Below are positions 17,458-26,921 of a DNA stretch of 64,000 nucleotides, one piece after another; position 1 is the stretch's first letter, and each line of letters opens with the position of its first letter. This stretch comes from Candidatus Babeliales bacterium (GTDB taxonomy: Bacteria; Babelota; Babeliae; Babelales; JACPOV01): contig JBBDJI010000013.1 of the NCBI GenBank assembly GCA_040879965.1, positions 186,001-250,000 on the forward strand, written 5' to 3'. Under the pieces are notes generated by a model. The model searched no databases, was not told the DNA's origin, and saw nothing but the letters and a program-made list of their open reading frames with translations. The position numbers were made by a program, and so were the translations under genes.

Positions 17458-19038
17458 ATGAAAATATGGTATAGAATTGCTTTTTTGGCTATAACAATGA
17501 CCAATTCGTTGAAATCTGAAGACTATTCTACCCTAAGTAGAGAACTTAACGGTTTGTTGCACAATTTAACTGTTCTTACCAACTATCTTGCAATAGTCAA
17601 GCCAAAGAGTTTTGGTCTCACAAAAGAACAAATTGCGCAGTTTTCTCCAGAGCAGATAAAACAATCAGATGATTATCTTATCAAGTTGCTTAAATCTTTT
17701 GGAAAACCACAGGCAAATACTTTTTATCAATTAAAAAATGCATTGTTAAATAAATGTGAAAGATTATCTAGGCAAGGAGCGTATGATCAAGAATTTAGAT
17801 TTGCGCAAGCTCATGATCCAAAGGAGTTGACAGAAAGAATTGATGATTTTATTCGTAGTCGATTAGACCCTATAAGAACACCAATCAATGATTATCTAAA
17901 CACTATAAATAAACAAATACAAAATGGTTCGATTCAAAAAGACTTTATTGCTTTATTTAAGCCGTGGGTTTTAGGGTCTTTTGCAGATTTTGAAAATTTA
18001 TTAATAGAAGATGGCAAACAGTTAATTATTAATTTTGCTGCGGCAATAAGATATGAAACTAAATTAGATATTCGTCGTCTTATACCTAAAAATAATCTGC
18101 AAGCGATAGGATCAGATAATCAATTTGTAAAAGCTTTTACAAGCGATCCAAAAGAGAAAATAGCTTTAATTGATCGATTAAATTTATTACGAATTAATCC
18201 AAAATACCTTAAGTTTGAACAATTGCATGAAGATTTAAAAAAATCTGGACCTATAGAAATTCCAACAATCGATGAGGCAAAAAAGGGAGCGAAATTAAAT
18301 GTTGGTATTATGCAGGTATTCAAAAAAGCGTTAGAAATCGAACTATCTACTCAAGGGTTTATAAGAAAAAAAATAGCACCAGAGATGTTCACCAATGAAT
18401 ATTTACAACATTATATGTTTGATTCTAATCGATTTGCGCCAGTGCGAGACGAATTATCACGATATTTAGGTGTTCCCATAGTAAGACCAACAGAAGTTGA
18501 AAGACAAGATTTTATCTCATATCTCGAAAAATTATTAAAGAATGAAATTTATATAACAAAATGGAAAGATCTTACTAAAGAAAAAATAAAGTTAATCATT
18601 AATTATAATGATATCATTAACTTTTTTACCGCAGTTGCAACCATACCATTAGCAAGCAAAACAAATTTAAGTTGGCAATATATTCGAAAAAAAACAAATC
18701 AATCCTTTGATCAACAGGCATTAAAACAGCTTGTAAGTAAATTAAAAATATTGAAGCCGGGAGATTTGGCCCGTGAGATTGATGCATTAATTGAAAGAAA
18801 AATGATACCGGTATATTTTTTATTATCGCCTGAAGCAATTAAAAAATTGCAAGATTTACAGGAAGATTTAAAGGATATATCGCTAGGTGATTTGCAAGAG
18901 ACACGCAAAAAATTAAATGAAGTAATCAAAAAATATTGGATTGCATTATATAGTGAATTTGCTTTAACTTTAGAAACACTGCCAATAGATCAAGAGGCTT
19001 GGAATTTATATCAAACCATCAATAGCATTGAGAGATAA
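17458..19038 (+). CDS. Large secreted helical protein of unknown function
   Basis: 526 residues. A short signal (MKIWYRIAFLAITMTNSLKS) is followed by an almost entirely helical mature protein with repeated heptad-like leucines. No catalytic motif or known domain seen. The start is an ATG with TGGGAGTG upstream. tspO starts 5 bases after the stop, so they are probably cotranscribed. The 280-base spacer before it holds a near-direct repeat GGGTAAATTGAGGGGTAAATT around 17415-17435 and hspR's promoter, and nothing else I can name. Confidence 0.6.
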   Translation: MKIWYRIAFLAITMTNSLKSEDYSTLSRELNGLLHNLTVLTNYLAIVKPKSFGLTKEQIAQFSPEQIKQSDDYLIKLLKSFGKPQANTFYQLKNALLNKCERLSRQGAYDQEFRFAQAHDPKELTERIDDFIRSRLDPIRTPINDYLNTINKQIQNGSIQKDFIALFKPWVLGSFADFENLLIEDGKQLIINFAAAIRYETKLDIRRLIPKNNLQAIGSDNQFVKAFTSDPKEKIALIDRLNLLRINPKYLKFEQLHEDLKKSGPIEIPTIDEAKKGAKLNVGIMQVFKKALEIELSTQGFIRKKIAPEMFTNEYLQHYMFDSNRFAPVRDELSRYLGVPIVRPTEVERQDFISYLEKLLKNEIYITKWKDLTKEKIKLIINYNDIINFFTAVATIPLASKTNLSWQYIRKKTNQSFDQQALKQLVSKLKILKPGDLAREIDALIERKMIPVYFLLSPEAIKKLQDLQEDLKDISLGDLQETRKKLNEVIKKYWIALYSEFALTLETLPIDQEAWNLYQTINSIER

Positions 19039-19043
19039 TAACG

Positions 19044-19511
19044 ATGAATGTAAAACCAAATTATATTGTTATTCCCACGATTCTCATAATTATTTCAATA
19101 TTTGGTCAACTTTTTAGCCAAGCAGGTATGCGCTGGTATTTTACCCTTAAACTTCCCATATTTACACCTCACGCAATTGTTTTTTCATTAGTATGGAAAA
19201 TTATTTATGTGATGCTTGGTGCTGCCTTGCTTATCATTTGGAATAAATTTCCACGTACCGGTCGCTTTTATAGTATTATATTTACTTTTATTATAAACAG
19301 CATACTTAATATGGCGTGGACTTATTTCTTTTTTTATAAGCATATGATTGGTTTATCAATATTTAATGCTTTGCTGCTAGTACTTTCTACTTATGTCTTA
19401 ATATTAATTATTTGGCCAATGTCACGGCTTACTGCAAGTTTATTAATACCGTATGCTCTTTGGCTTACTTTTGCCGTGTATTTGAATATTGGCGTGTGGC
19501 TTTTAAATTAA
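19044..19511 (+). CDS. tspO: TspO/MBR family membrane protein
   Basis: 155 residues, five membrane helices, the family's normal size. TspO proteins bind porphyrins and cholesterol-like ligands and are the bacterial relatives of the mitochondrial translocator protein. Signatures: 'LKLPIFTPHAIVFSLVW', 'NMAWTYFFFYKHMIG', 'SRLTASLLIPYALWLTFA' and the terminal 'LNIGVWLLN'. It overlaps the convergent ychF end by 4 bases. The ligand in this organism cannot be read from sequence. Confidence 0.9.
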   Translation: MNVKPNYIVIPTILIIISIFGQLFSQAGMRWYFTLKLPIFTPHAIVFSLVWKIIYVMLGAALLIIWNKFPRTGRFYSIIFTFIINSILNMAWTYFFFYKHMIGLSIFNALLLVLSTYVLILIIWPMSRLTASLLIPYALWLTFAVYLNIGVWLLN

Positions 19512-20620
19512 ACATTAAATTTGATATTAATAATATCACCATCTTTAACAATATAATCTTGCCCTTCAGTGCGTAATTTTCCGGCAGTTTTAATAGCCGA
19601 TTCACTTTTGAGTGCAAAAAGATCGGCACAATTAAATACATCAGCGCATATGAAACCGCGCTGTAAATCGGAATGAATTTCACCAGCCGCTTCCCGCACT
19701 TTCATGCCTTTTTTTATAGGCCAAGCATGAATTTCGCGTGGCCCGCAGGTAAAGAAAGTAATCAAGCCAAGATTATCATAAGTACTTTTAATGATTTTAT
19801 TTAACCCTCGTTCTTTTAGGCCAAACATACTCATTGCTTCTTGCGCATCTTCATCAGAAAGTTGCGATAATTCTGATTCCAGTTTAGCACTAATTGGAAT
19901 AACACGCTCCGAACCAAATGTATTGATTAAAGCTTGATAGTATTGGTTATTTCGATAGGCATCTTGATCAATTTCAGATTCAGCTATATTTGCAATTATC
20001 AAGAAGTTTTTAGCTGAAAGTAATGAAACTGTTTCAATGTCGGAATTTTGCACTAATGTGCGTACGAGCGATGCATCAGCTTTATTTAATGCATCTTTAA
20101 TTTTTTCGAGCAATTCAATTTCTGCTGCGAGTAACTTTAATTCAGCCGGCTTATTTTTTGCTGATTTTTGTAATTGTTGAATTTTTTCAACACGTTTTTC
20201 TACACTCTCCAAATCTTTGAGCATCAATTCAGAAATAATGATTTCATAATCAGATACTGGATCTATCGAAACACCAGATAGCGTTATATCAGGATCTTCA
20301 AAACACCGTAATACATGTAAAATAAGATCTACTTCACGGATATGGCTTAAAAATTTATTTCCTAACCCTTCTCCAGAAGCGGCTCCTTTGACCAAGCCAG
20401 CGATATCCACAAAACTAACGGTCGCGGGAATTGTTTTTTGGCTGTTATATATTTTTTTCAGTTTTTCAATGCGTTCATCAGGTACTTCAGTGATAGCAAG
20501 ATGCGGTTCAATGGTGCAAAATGGATAATTTTCTGCAGGGACGGATGATTTGGTTAAGGCATTAAATAGCGTTGATTTTCCAACATTTGGTAACCCAACT
20601 AAACCTGCTTTGATGCTCAT
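19508..20620 (-). CDS. ychF: Ribosome-associated ATPase/GTPase YchF (OLA1)
   Basis: 370 residues from ATG 20620 (MSIKAGLVGLPNVGKST), with AAGGAAA upstream. A longer frame to 20701 lacks support. An Obg-family P-loop protein that prefers ATP and binds ribosomes. G1 'GLPNVGKST', G3 'DIAGLVKGAASGEGLGN', the coiled-coil insertion (about 130-190), 'NIAES' in the G4 region and the C-terminal TGS domain ('FFTCGPREIHAWPIKKGM', 'IHSDLQRGFICADVF', 'EGQDYIVKDGDIINI') are all present. Confidence 0.96.
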   Translation of the reverse strand: MSIKAGLVGLPNVGKSTLFNALTKSSVPAENYPFCTIEPHLAITEVPDERIEKLKKIYNSQKTIPATVSFVDIAGLVKGAASGEGLGNKFLSHIREVDLILHVLRCFEDPDITLSGVSIDPVSDYEIIISELMLKDLESVEKRVEKIQQLQKSAKNKPAELKLLAAEIELLEKIKDALNKADASLVRTLVQNSDIETVSLLSAKNFLIIANIAESEIDQDAYRNNQYYQALINTFGSERVIPISAKLESELSQLSDEDAQEAMSMFGLKERGLNKIIKSTYDNLGLITFFTCGPREIHAWPIKKGMKVREAAGEIHSDLQRGFICADVFNCADLFALKSESAIKTAGKLRTEGQDYIVKDGDIINIKFNV

Positions 20621-20746
20621 TTTAAAAATTTCCTTATATATTAAACTTTTTTCTTTAATTTCTTTAGTCTGCTCCAATTTTTCTTTTCTGCAAACCCTCA
20701 TTGTTGATTTTTTATATTTGTATTTCTTATTATATTAAAGAGAAAG

Positions 20747-20769
20747 AAAAAGTCCAGACGAGACTTTTT
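20747..20769 (+). promoter_or_regulatory. Leader hairpin ahead of the coiled-coil operon
   Basis: AAAAAGTC (20747-20754) pairs with GACTTTTT (20762-20769) around 7 bases. A promoter-like TTGATT (20704-20709) and TATTAT (20728-20733, 18-base spacer) just upstream would place the hairpin at the 5' end of the transcript. It may stabilise the mRNA or act as a weak attenuator. Confidence 0.4.
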
Positions 20770-20796
20770 CAAAGGGTGGAAAATAAGGAAGATTTA

Positions 20797-23160
20797 ATGA
20801 AACGATATTTGGTTTTAACGTTTATTTCTACGGTGTTTTTTTCTTCATTATTTGCGCCCATTGAAGAATGGCATCCAATTGAAGAACCAAAGCCTGAAAA
20901 TATAGATACATTATCAAGAGAAATTACTGAAGAAAAGCAGCGATTAGAAGAAGAAAAAAGTGAAGCCGAAAGGCGTTTAAAGCAAGCAGAAAAAGAAAAA
21001 AACGAACAAGAAATTCGCAAAGTAGAAGAAACATTAAAAGAGACCGATTTAAAGCTCAATCGTGTAGCGTATGATCAGTGGACAGTGAGAATAAAAGATT
21101 ATCAGGATGAACTTGAAAAAACATCAGATCCTGCGATACAAAAAAGGATGAAAAATGAAATTAAAGATGCTGAAGAACAACGAGAAGCAGTTGCTGAACG
21201 TATCAAATCGCTTTCTCAAGATTTAAAAGTCAGTTATGAACCGATTGTTTCAGGTGTTGAAAAATGGGAAGAGGAAACAAGAAAAACATTAAAAAATAAA
21301 CTTCAAAAAGAGGAATTTGAAGAAGAAGAAATGAGGACATTTTTTCAGGAAAAATTTGCTGAGATTAAGGAAAATTATCCTGATTATTCTACTCAAAAAG
21401 AGGTTTTGCAAAAATTAATTGGTATTATAGACGAGCAAGTCGGTAGTTTTTCGATAATTAATGATATTCAAGCTCGTATTAATCAAATTGAAAAATTTCA
21501 AAAAAACCTACCACCAAAGCTACCCGGAAACAAATTAGTTGAGCGATTAAAATTATATGAAAAATTACCAAGTGATCAAATTGAATTGCTAAATAAAGAA
21601 TTTTTAAATATTAACGATATTAAAGATAATGAAGAAGCAGAAAAAGCATTAGAAGAAATGCTTGGTGCTATCAAGCGCTATGGTTTAGAAGTAGACCGTT
21701 CTTTCAGAGAAACAATTCAGGAACGAATAAATATTTTAAAAACTGAGGAAAAGCCAGTAGATCCTGAAATACAACAAGCAGAGGAACAATATGGTATTTT
21801 TTCTCAAGCGCTTGGTAGTGCAACTGAATTTGTAAGTAGGTTTATTCCTGAATCGATAAAAGAAGGAATTAGTGTTGCTATTGATGCAACATCCAAGTTG
21901 TTAGAATTTACAGCAAAAGATATAGAGAATGGTGTTATCAATGCAATTGAGCAGGCACCAAATATTTTCAAAGACATTTTTGAAAATATCGGATTGGCAG
22001 GAGAAGAGGCAAGAAAATATGCAATCACTGCACAAAAATATGCAGAAGTAATGGGACATGCGCCAGAAACATTAGAAATTATCTTGTCTGCAGCTGATAA
22101 AACCAATTTTGCTATTGCGCAGATTGAGCCTGTTTTGCGAGCTCTTCCTATTGAAAAAGCACAAGAGGTCGCCAGGCAATTATTAAAAGCGCAAGAAACT
22201 ATTGAAAAAATAAAAGGTGAGAAAGCTAACTTAGAAAAAATAGCAAAAGGTGTTAAAGGAGCAGCCCCATTTATTAGTAATGTTGGAGAAATAGGCGAAC
22301 GCATCGGTGGATTTTTGGTTAAAACAACGCAAGGACTTACCAAAGGAAAAGAGATAATTCGGCAAGCACAAGCGGAAGAATTTAATAGAGATTTAAAAAA
22401 TGCTGAAGCATTGATAGAACAAGAACGATATAACATTATGTCTCAACCAAGCATGAGTAAATTTAGAAAAGCGGTAGAGCCTTTAGTTAATTTAGGTCGA
22501 CGCATAGGAGCTTGGTTCAGAGAAAAAGTTTATGGCACTTATAAAAGTAGATTAGAAAAAGCAAATCAGAATTACACTAATACGCGAACGGAATATTTAC
22601 AAACATTAGGTTTTGATGAATCTGAAATTAGAACAGGTCCAAGTGAGCAAGAAATAAAAAATAAATTGAATGAAGCGCTTAAAGATGAAGTCAACAAAAA
22701 GCAAATCACCGTATTAACTCGACGATTAGCACAACATACTTCAGATTTAGCACAAGTTTATAAAGAATATACCGATCAGTTAAATAGTGTACATGCAAAC
22801 TATGAATTTTTAGTAAAAGGGTGGAATACTGCGGTTACACAAGATCCAACAACAATGAGCGCGTTTACCAATACTCTTTTTGATATGCGGGCACAAAAAT
22901 TTGCATATTTAGATGCAATTCAGCAGGGCATAAAACTACTTAATGAAGAAATTAATAGCGTGGTTACGCCAACTGATCCATTGAAAGATCTTACTGATAC
23001 CTTTGCCCAATCATTAAGTAAAATGGCTAACAATGAAATGATAAGTACTATTGAAGCTTATGAAAAAGAGATTAATGAAATTTCAGATAATATCGATCTT
23101 CATAAAAAAATAGTTGAAAATTTTTTAAAAGTGCAACAAGAATTCCCACCGCCGGGATAA
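20797..23160 (+). CDS. Large secreted coiled-coil protein, first of three
   Basis: 787 residues from ATG 20797 (AAGGAAG upstream; the upstream in-frame ATG at 20701 would bury the signal peptide). Signal peptide 'MKRYLVLTFISTVFFSSLFA', then a charged coiled coil (about 30-160), helical segments, an Ala-rich amphipathic middle (about 350-530) and a C-terminal coil. Around residue 605 'EYLQTLGFDESEI...SEQEIKNKLNEAL' faintly matches the J-like domain of the next two genes. Ends 'FPPPG', like 'GPPGF' in the next protein. Function unknown. Confidence 0.6.
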   Translation: MKRYLVLTFISTVFFSSLFAPIEEWHPIEEPKPENIDTLSREITEEKQRLEEEKSEAERRLKQAEKEKNEQEIRKVEETLKETDLKLNRVAYDQWTVRIKDYQDELEKTSDPAIQKRMKNEIKDAEEQREAVAERIKSLSQDLKVSYEPIVSGVEKWEEETRKTLKNKLQKEEFEEEEMRTFFQEKFAEIKENYPDYSTQKEVLQKLIGIIDEQVGSFSIINDIQARINQIEKFQKNLPPKLPGNKLVERLKLYEKLPSDQIELLNKEFLNINDIKDNEEAEKALEEMLGAIKRYGLEVDRSFRETIQERINILKTEEKPVDPEIQQAEEQYGIFSQALGSATEFVSRFIPESIKEGISVAIDATSKLLEFTAKDIENGVINAIEQAPNIFKDIFENIGLAGEEARKYAITAQKYAEVMGHAPETLEIILSAADKTNFAIAQIEPVLRALPIEKAQEVARQLLKAQETIEKIKGEKANLEKIAKGVKGAAPFISNVGEIGERIGGFLVKTTQGLTKGKEIIRQAQAEEFNRDLKNAEALIEQERYNIMSQPSMSKFRKAVEPLVNLGRRIGAWFREKVYGTYKSRLEKANQNYTNTRTEYLQTLGFDESEIRTGPSEQEIKNKLNEALKDEVNKKQITVLTRRLAQHTSDLAQVYKEYTDQLNSVHANYEFLVKGWNTAVTQDPTTMSAFTNTLFDMRAQKFAYLDAIQQGIKLLNEEINSVVTPTDPLKDLTDTFAQSLSKMANNEMISTIEAYEKEINEISDNIDLHKKIVENFLKVQQEFPPPG

Positions 23161-23171
23161 AGAAAGAAATT

Positions 23172-24920
23172 ATGAAAAACCAATTATTTTTTTTGTTTTT
23201 ATTTAATTTGAGCGGCGTAGTTTTTGCTTTTGAAAGAAGCATTGAAGTTAAGCCATTTGAACCAAAAGAAGAAATTAAAGAACCAACAAGCTCATTAGAA
23301 GCAAAAAATCTTGCAGAACGTTTAAAAGAGACACAAGAAGAGGCTCGTAAAACAAGAGAGCAAATTGATGAAGCAAAAAGTCAGTTGGAACAGAAAGAAA
23401 TATTAAATATTTCTGAAAAAGAAATAGAAGAATTACAAAAACAACTTGAGCAAAATAAAAAGTTAGCCAAAGCATATGAAAAAAAAGCAAAAGCAGAACA
23501 AGATATTTTAAAAAAACCTGAAATAAAAAAATTATTAAAAGAATATGAAGAACAATTAGCTGAGCAAGAAGAACCAGCATATGAAGTTCCTTTGGGTGAG
23601 TCGCTAGAAGAATTTGAAAAATCATTTCAACAAGGAACACAAAATAAATCGGCCGAACAAATCAATCTATTGCGCAATGGAATCGAAACTTCTGTTGATA
23701 TTGATGTTATAAATGAAAGTTTAAATAAAACGAGAAATATAAATGAAAAATATAAAATTATTGATGAAAAGCAAGAACAATTAAAAGAAATAAAAGAGCT
23801 GGTTGATGGAGAATTGCAAAAAGTTGCTACTGATCCATCAATTTCGCAAAATTATAAAATTGCTTTACATGATTTAAGAACAACTATTACTGAAAAACTT
23901 GAAGAATTGAATATTTTAAATCTACAACTTGATGAACAACAGCTTGGTTTTATTGCTCGTATTGCACGAAATTTAAAAGATTGGTTTGACCGTACTTTTG
24001 ATTTTCATAAAGAATCAGTTAAAAAACGATCAATTGAAGACGAGTTAGCACTTATGAAAGAAAAACAAAAAGATATTGAGCAAGTTAATAGATTATATTC
24101 GGATATACAACAATTACAAAATAACGCTGCAGGATTAGTGAAAACTATAAATCTGGATATTCAACAACCAGCGGTAATAAAACAAAGTTTTAATAAACAT
24201 AGAAATGAAGCAAATAAAGTTTTAAAAGAGCTCAACATTTTAGAAAAAAAAGCATCTGCATATGAGCCCATTATTGAAGATGCCTATACTGATTTGCAAG
24301 AATTGACTGGTCATTTTCAAGCAAAAGCGGAGCGCTACAAAGAAAAGGAATATCCAACTTTATTTGATAAATTATTTAAAAAATATCAAATTGAGCTGGA
24401 AGAAGAATATGCGCCTGATCAGGTATATCAGGCTCTTGGCTTTGATCCCGGCATTGATCCTAAAACAATATCGCAAGAAGAGATATTGCAAGCAAGTGAG
24501 CAGCTTCAGGAAGCATTTCGTGGAATTGTAAGAGGAAAAGCTGCAAGAAATGCGGGAGTACTTTTAAGAGATTCAATTGCGCGTGAGACATATGATACTT
24601 TCTTAAAAGATTATCGTTCGCTAAAGCAAAAAGGCATGGATCCAAGTAAAACAAATGAAGCAGCTACCCGTTATCTAAATCAAGATGGTGAACTATCTAA
24701 ATTACAGATATCCGAAAGTCTGCATAATAAAATAATAAATGAAGCATTACCGTTATTGATTGGTGAAGCTTTACCAGATGCAGGTGTTTTGCGCGCTCAG
24801 AATGGAAAGTTTCCGCTTATTAGAGTAATTAGTCAAGTTCAAGAAGCATTATCCAATGCACTGGAAAATGCTCAAAAAACTATTCAAAAAATACCCCAGG
24901 AAGGGCCACCAGGGTTTTAA
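23172..24920 (+). CDS. Secreted coiled-coil protein with degenerate J-domain
   Basis: 582 residues: signal (residues 1-19, ending 'VVFA'), coiled coil (about 30-110, Glu/Lys/Gln-rich), helical middle, then from about residue 416 'QVYQALGFDPGID', 'SQEEILQASEQLQEAF' and 'RNAGVLLRDSIARETYDTFL'. These match helices I, II and III of a DnaJ J-domain, including the final Y-D, but there is no HPD tripeptide, so Hsp70 stimulation is unlikely. The stop of the previous gene is 11 bases upstream. Paralogue of the next gene. Confidence 0.65.
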   Translation: MKNQLFFLFLFNLSGVVFAFERSIEVKPFEPKEEIKEPTSSLEAKNLAERLKETQEEARKTREQIDEAKSQLEQKEILNISEKEIEELQKQLEQNKKLAKAYEKKAKAEQDILKKPEIKKLLKEYEEQLAEQEEPAYEVPLGESLEEFEKSFQQGTQNKSAEQINLLRNGIETSVDIDVINESLNKTRNINEKYKIIDEKQEQLKEIKELVDGELQKVATDPSISQNYKIALHDLRTTITEKLEELNILNLQLDEQQLGFIARIARNLKDWFDRTFDFHKESVKKRSIEDELALMKEKQKDIEQVNRLYSDIQQLQNNAAGLVKTINLDIQQPAVIKQSFNKHRNEANKVLKELNILEKKASAYEPIIEDAYTDLQELTGHFQAKAERYKEKEYPTLFDKLFKKYQIELEEEYAPDQVYQALGFDPGIDPKTISQEEILQASEQLQEAFRGIVRGKAARNAGVLLRDSIARETYDTFLKDYRSLKQKGMDPSKTNEAATRYLNQDGELSKLQISESLHNKIINEALPLLIGEALPDAGVLRAQNGKFPLIRVISQVQEALSNALENAQKTIQKIPQEGPPGF

Positions 24921-24931
24921 AAGGAGAAAGT

Positions 24932-26440
24932 ATGCAATATTTTAAATATATACGAATTTTATTAATCTTAATTTTTAATATTTGTGCAGCAGAAATTGCT
25001 TTACCCGAAGCAAGTATGCCTCAAACATCCGAAGAAGTATATAGTTTATACATATGGTATCAATCGATGGGTCAAGATATTGAAAGTATTAAGGATATTC
25101 TTGAAAAAAAAGAACAATTACTGCAGGCGCAAAATTTATCAGCAGCAGAAGAAAAGAAAATTGTAACCCAAATTAAATCTTATAAAGAAATCATAGAGAA
25201 ATATCAAAAAACAGAACAATTTCTTAAACAACCCGAGATTCAATCAAAGATTCATGAGTTTACAATGCGTACCTCAGCATTACAAGAGCTAGAAAATATT
25301 GAAAAAGAAATTTTCAACCCTTTAAGGCAAGCACTTTTAGTTCAAGATAGTGTAATTGTGGAAGGTTTATTTAATGAATTTAAAAAAAGATTAATGCATG
25401 AAAATATGAGTAAAGAACTTGCATCACTGCCTTCTTTAAATGCAAAAATTAATTATATCAAGGCTATGCGTATTCCATTACATACCGCTCAAGAAATTGT
25501 AATACCTTATATTGAATTGATGAAAACGGAAGAATTTAACTCTGATTTTATTAAAATTGTTCAAAAATTTAATCAATATATCGATCAACAATTAGCGCAA
25601 TTAGATCAAAATACGGTTAATTTATATAAAAAAGAAATAGCGCCAAGAACAAAAGTATCACCGTCTTTTTCTTCAAAAAAACAGTTTGCAGAATTTCAAC
25701 AGATAGTTAAAAAAATCAAAAAAGAAATTGCCCCGAGTTTAAAATTGATTGAAGAACTTGAAAATTTAGAAAATAAAGCAGAACAAGGCGATAATAAATC
25801 GTATATAAAAAGAAGATTGCAAATAATACAAACTCATTTTGATAAAAAGAAAATAGAACAGCTAAGAGATATAAATAATAATTTGCAAAAATTAACCGGT
25901 AATTTGCTTGCATTAACAAAGCGTTATAAAGGAAAGTATCCTACTTTATTTGATAGTCAATATGAAGAATATCAAGCAGAGTTTAAAGGCAGCGATTTTA
26001 ATGCTTTCCAAGCATATCAAGCATTAGGATTAGACCCAAAAGAAAACCCTGAACATATAACACAAGAACAAATCGATAAAGCTTATGAATTGCAAAGAAA
26101 ACAATTAAAGCAAACTGATAAGAATTGGCTAGCGGCTCGTAATGCTTCAACTATTTTACGAGATCAGATTGGTAAGCAAACATATGATGCTTTTTTAACA
26201 GATCATTTTATGTTAAGAAAATTAGGCATTGATTCTATTAATGCAAAAAGTAAGCCAGTAGAACAATTTTTGAACACCAATAGCGCTTTAGCACAATTAC
26301 AAATTACTAAAGATATGCATGATCGAATACTTCAGTTCTACCCGGAAGTGAATGAACTCTTTAGTAAAGTTGGTTCGGCACTGAATATAATTGAAACTTT
26401 GCCGCAACAAATAGAGAATATTGAAACTTTATTACAGTAA
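24932..26440 (+). CDS. Secreted coiled-coil protein with degenerate J-domain
   Basis: 502 residues: signal (about 1-19), coiled coil with 'EKKEQLLQAQNLSAAEEKKI' early on, helical middle, then 'KGKYPTLFDSQYEEYQ' and a J-like domain at about 359-425: 'AYQALGLDPKENP', 'ITQEQIDKAYELQRKQL', 'ARNASTILRDQIGKQTYDAF'. HPD is absent. The segment 'YPTLFD' plus J-like domain is the part most conserved with 23172-24920. AAGGAG precedes the ATG, 11 bases after the previous stop, so this is the last gene of a three-gene operon. Confidence 0.65.
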   Translation: MQYFKYIRILLILIFNICAAEIALPEASMPQTSEEVYSLYIWYQSMGQDIESIKDILEKKEQLLQAQNLSAAEEKKIVTQIKSYKEIIEKYQKTEQFLKQPEIQSKIHEFTMRTSALQELENIEKEIFNPLRQALLVQDSVIVEGLFNEFKKRLMHENMSKELASLPSLNAKINYIKAMRIPLHTAQEIVIPYIELMKTEEFNSDFIKIVQKFNQYIDQQLAQLDQNTVNLYKKEIAPRTKVSPSFSSKKQFAEFQQIVKKIKKEIAPSLKLIEELENLENKAEQGDNKSYIKRRLQIIQTHFDKKKIEQLRDINNNLQKLTGNLLALTKRYKGKYPTLFDSQYEEYQAEFKGSDFNAFQAYQALGLDPKENPEHITQEQIDKAYELQRKQLKQTDKNWLAARNASTILRDQIGKQTYDAFLTDHFMLRKLGIDSINAKSKPVEQFLNTNSALAQLQITKDMHDRILQFYPEVNELFSKVGSALNIIETLPQQIENIETLLQ

Positions 26441-26550
26441 AAATATTGATTTATATGTTTTGTATTTGTTATTACTTATTGCATTGATGTAATTTTTTTA
26501 TATGATTGCTAAGTAGTAGTATTATTATTTCCAAAAAAAGGAGAAGAATT

Positions 26551-26796
26551 ATGACAAACATGACAGGTACACCTGCAGTACATACGTTACACCATGTGCT
26601 GACTTTTATCACAGCATTGGGGTGCATTCATATTGGTGCAATGGCACTTGGCTATAATATTTTAGATATGGGTTTTTTAATGCCTATATCAATGTGGATT
26701 GAATATTTCTTTGGTATTTGTGGTCTTATCAGCCTTGCATTAGTAGTTTTCCATGGTACATTTTGTCATTGTATGCATTGCGAAAAAGTAAAATAA
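26551..26796 (+). CDS. Small two-helix membrane protein, DUF378-like
   Basis: 81 residues from ATG 26551 with AAAAGGAG upstream; a longer frame to 26506 is not supported. Two membrane helices: 'LTFITALGCIHIGAMALGYN' and 'YFFGICGLISLALVV', then a Cys/His-rich tail (FCHCMHCEK). The helix-loop-helix with a glycine-rich first helix resembles DUF378, a small family of unknown role. The terminal C-x-C-x-x-C pattern could bind a metal. Confidence 0.55.
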   Translation: MTNMTGTPAVHTLHHVLTFITALGCIHIGAMALGYNILDMGFLMPISMWIEYFFGICGLISLALVVFHGTFCHCMHCEKVK

Positions 26797-26807
26797 GTAT
26801 TACTTGC

Positions 26808-26838
26808 AAAAAAGCCTGGTCTTTGCCAGGCTTTTTTT
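26808..26838 (+). terminator. Intrinsic terminator
   Basis: AAAAAAGCCTGG (26808-26819) pairs with CCAGGCTTTTTT (26826-26837), 6-base loop, strong T run. Ends the 26551-26796 gene. Confidence 0.92.
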
Positions 26839-26860
26839 GTTATTGCGCTATTAATAACTT

Positions 26861-26910
26861 TTATTAACATGATAATATATTATTGATACATATCATTATC
26901 ATGTTAATAA
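26861..26910 (+). repeat. Perfect 16-bp inverted repeat upstream of an EamA transporter
   Basis: TTATTAACATGATAAT (26861-26876) and its exact reverse complement (26895-26910) flank an 18-base spacer. The right arm ends within a few bases of the transporter's AAAGGA ribosome site (about 26909-26914). It may be an operator or an mRNA stem that limits ribosome access. No T run follows. Confidence 0.7.
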
Positions 26911-26921
26911 AAGGATATCCC

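Noticed and set aside
21804-22436. 210-codon minus-strand frame
   Set aside because: Antisense shadow of the secreted coiled-coil gene; Ser/Ala/Cys-rich as expected from reading Glu/Lys-rich codons backwards.
23275-23640. 121-codon minus-strand frame rich in Leu and Phe
   Set aside because: Antisense of Lys/Glu/Gln coiled-coil codons; apparent membrane helices are an artefact.
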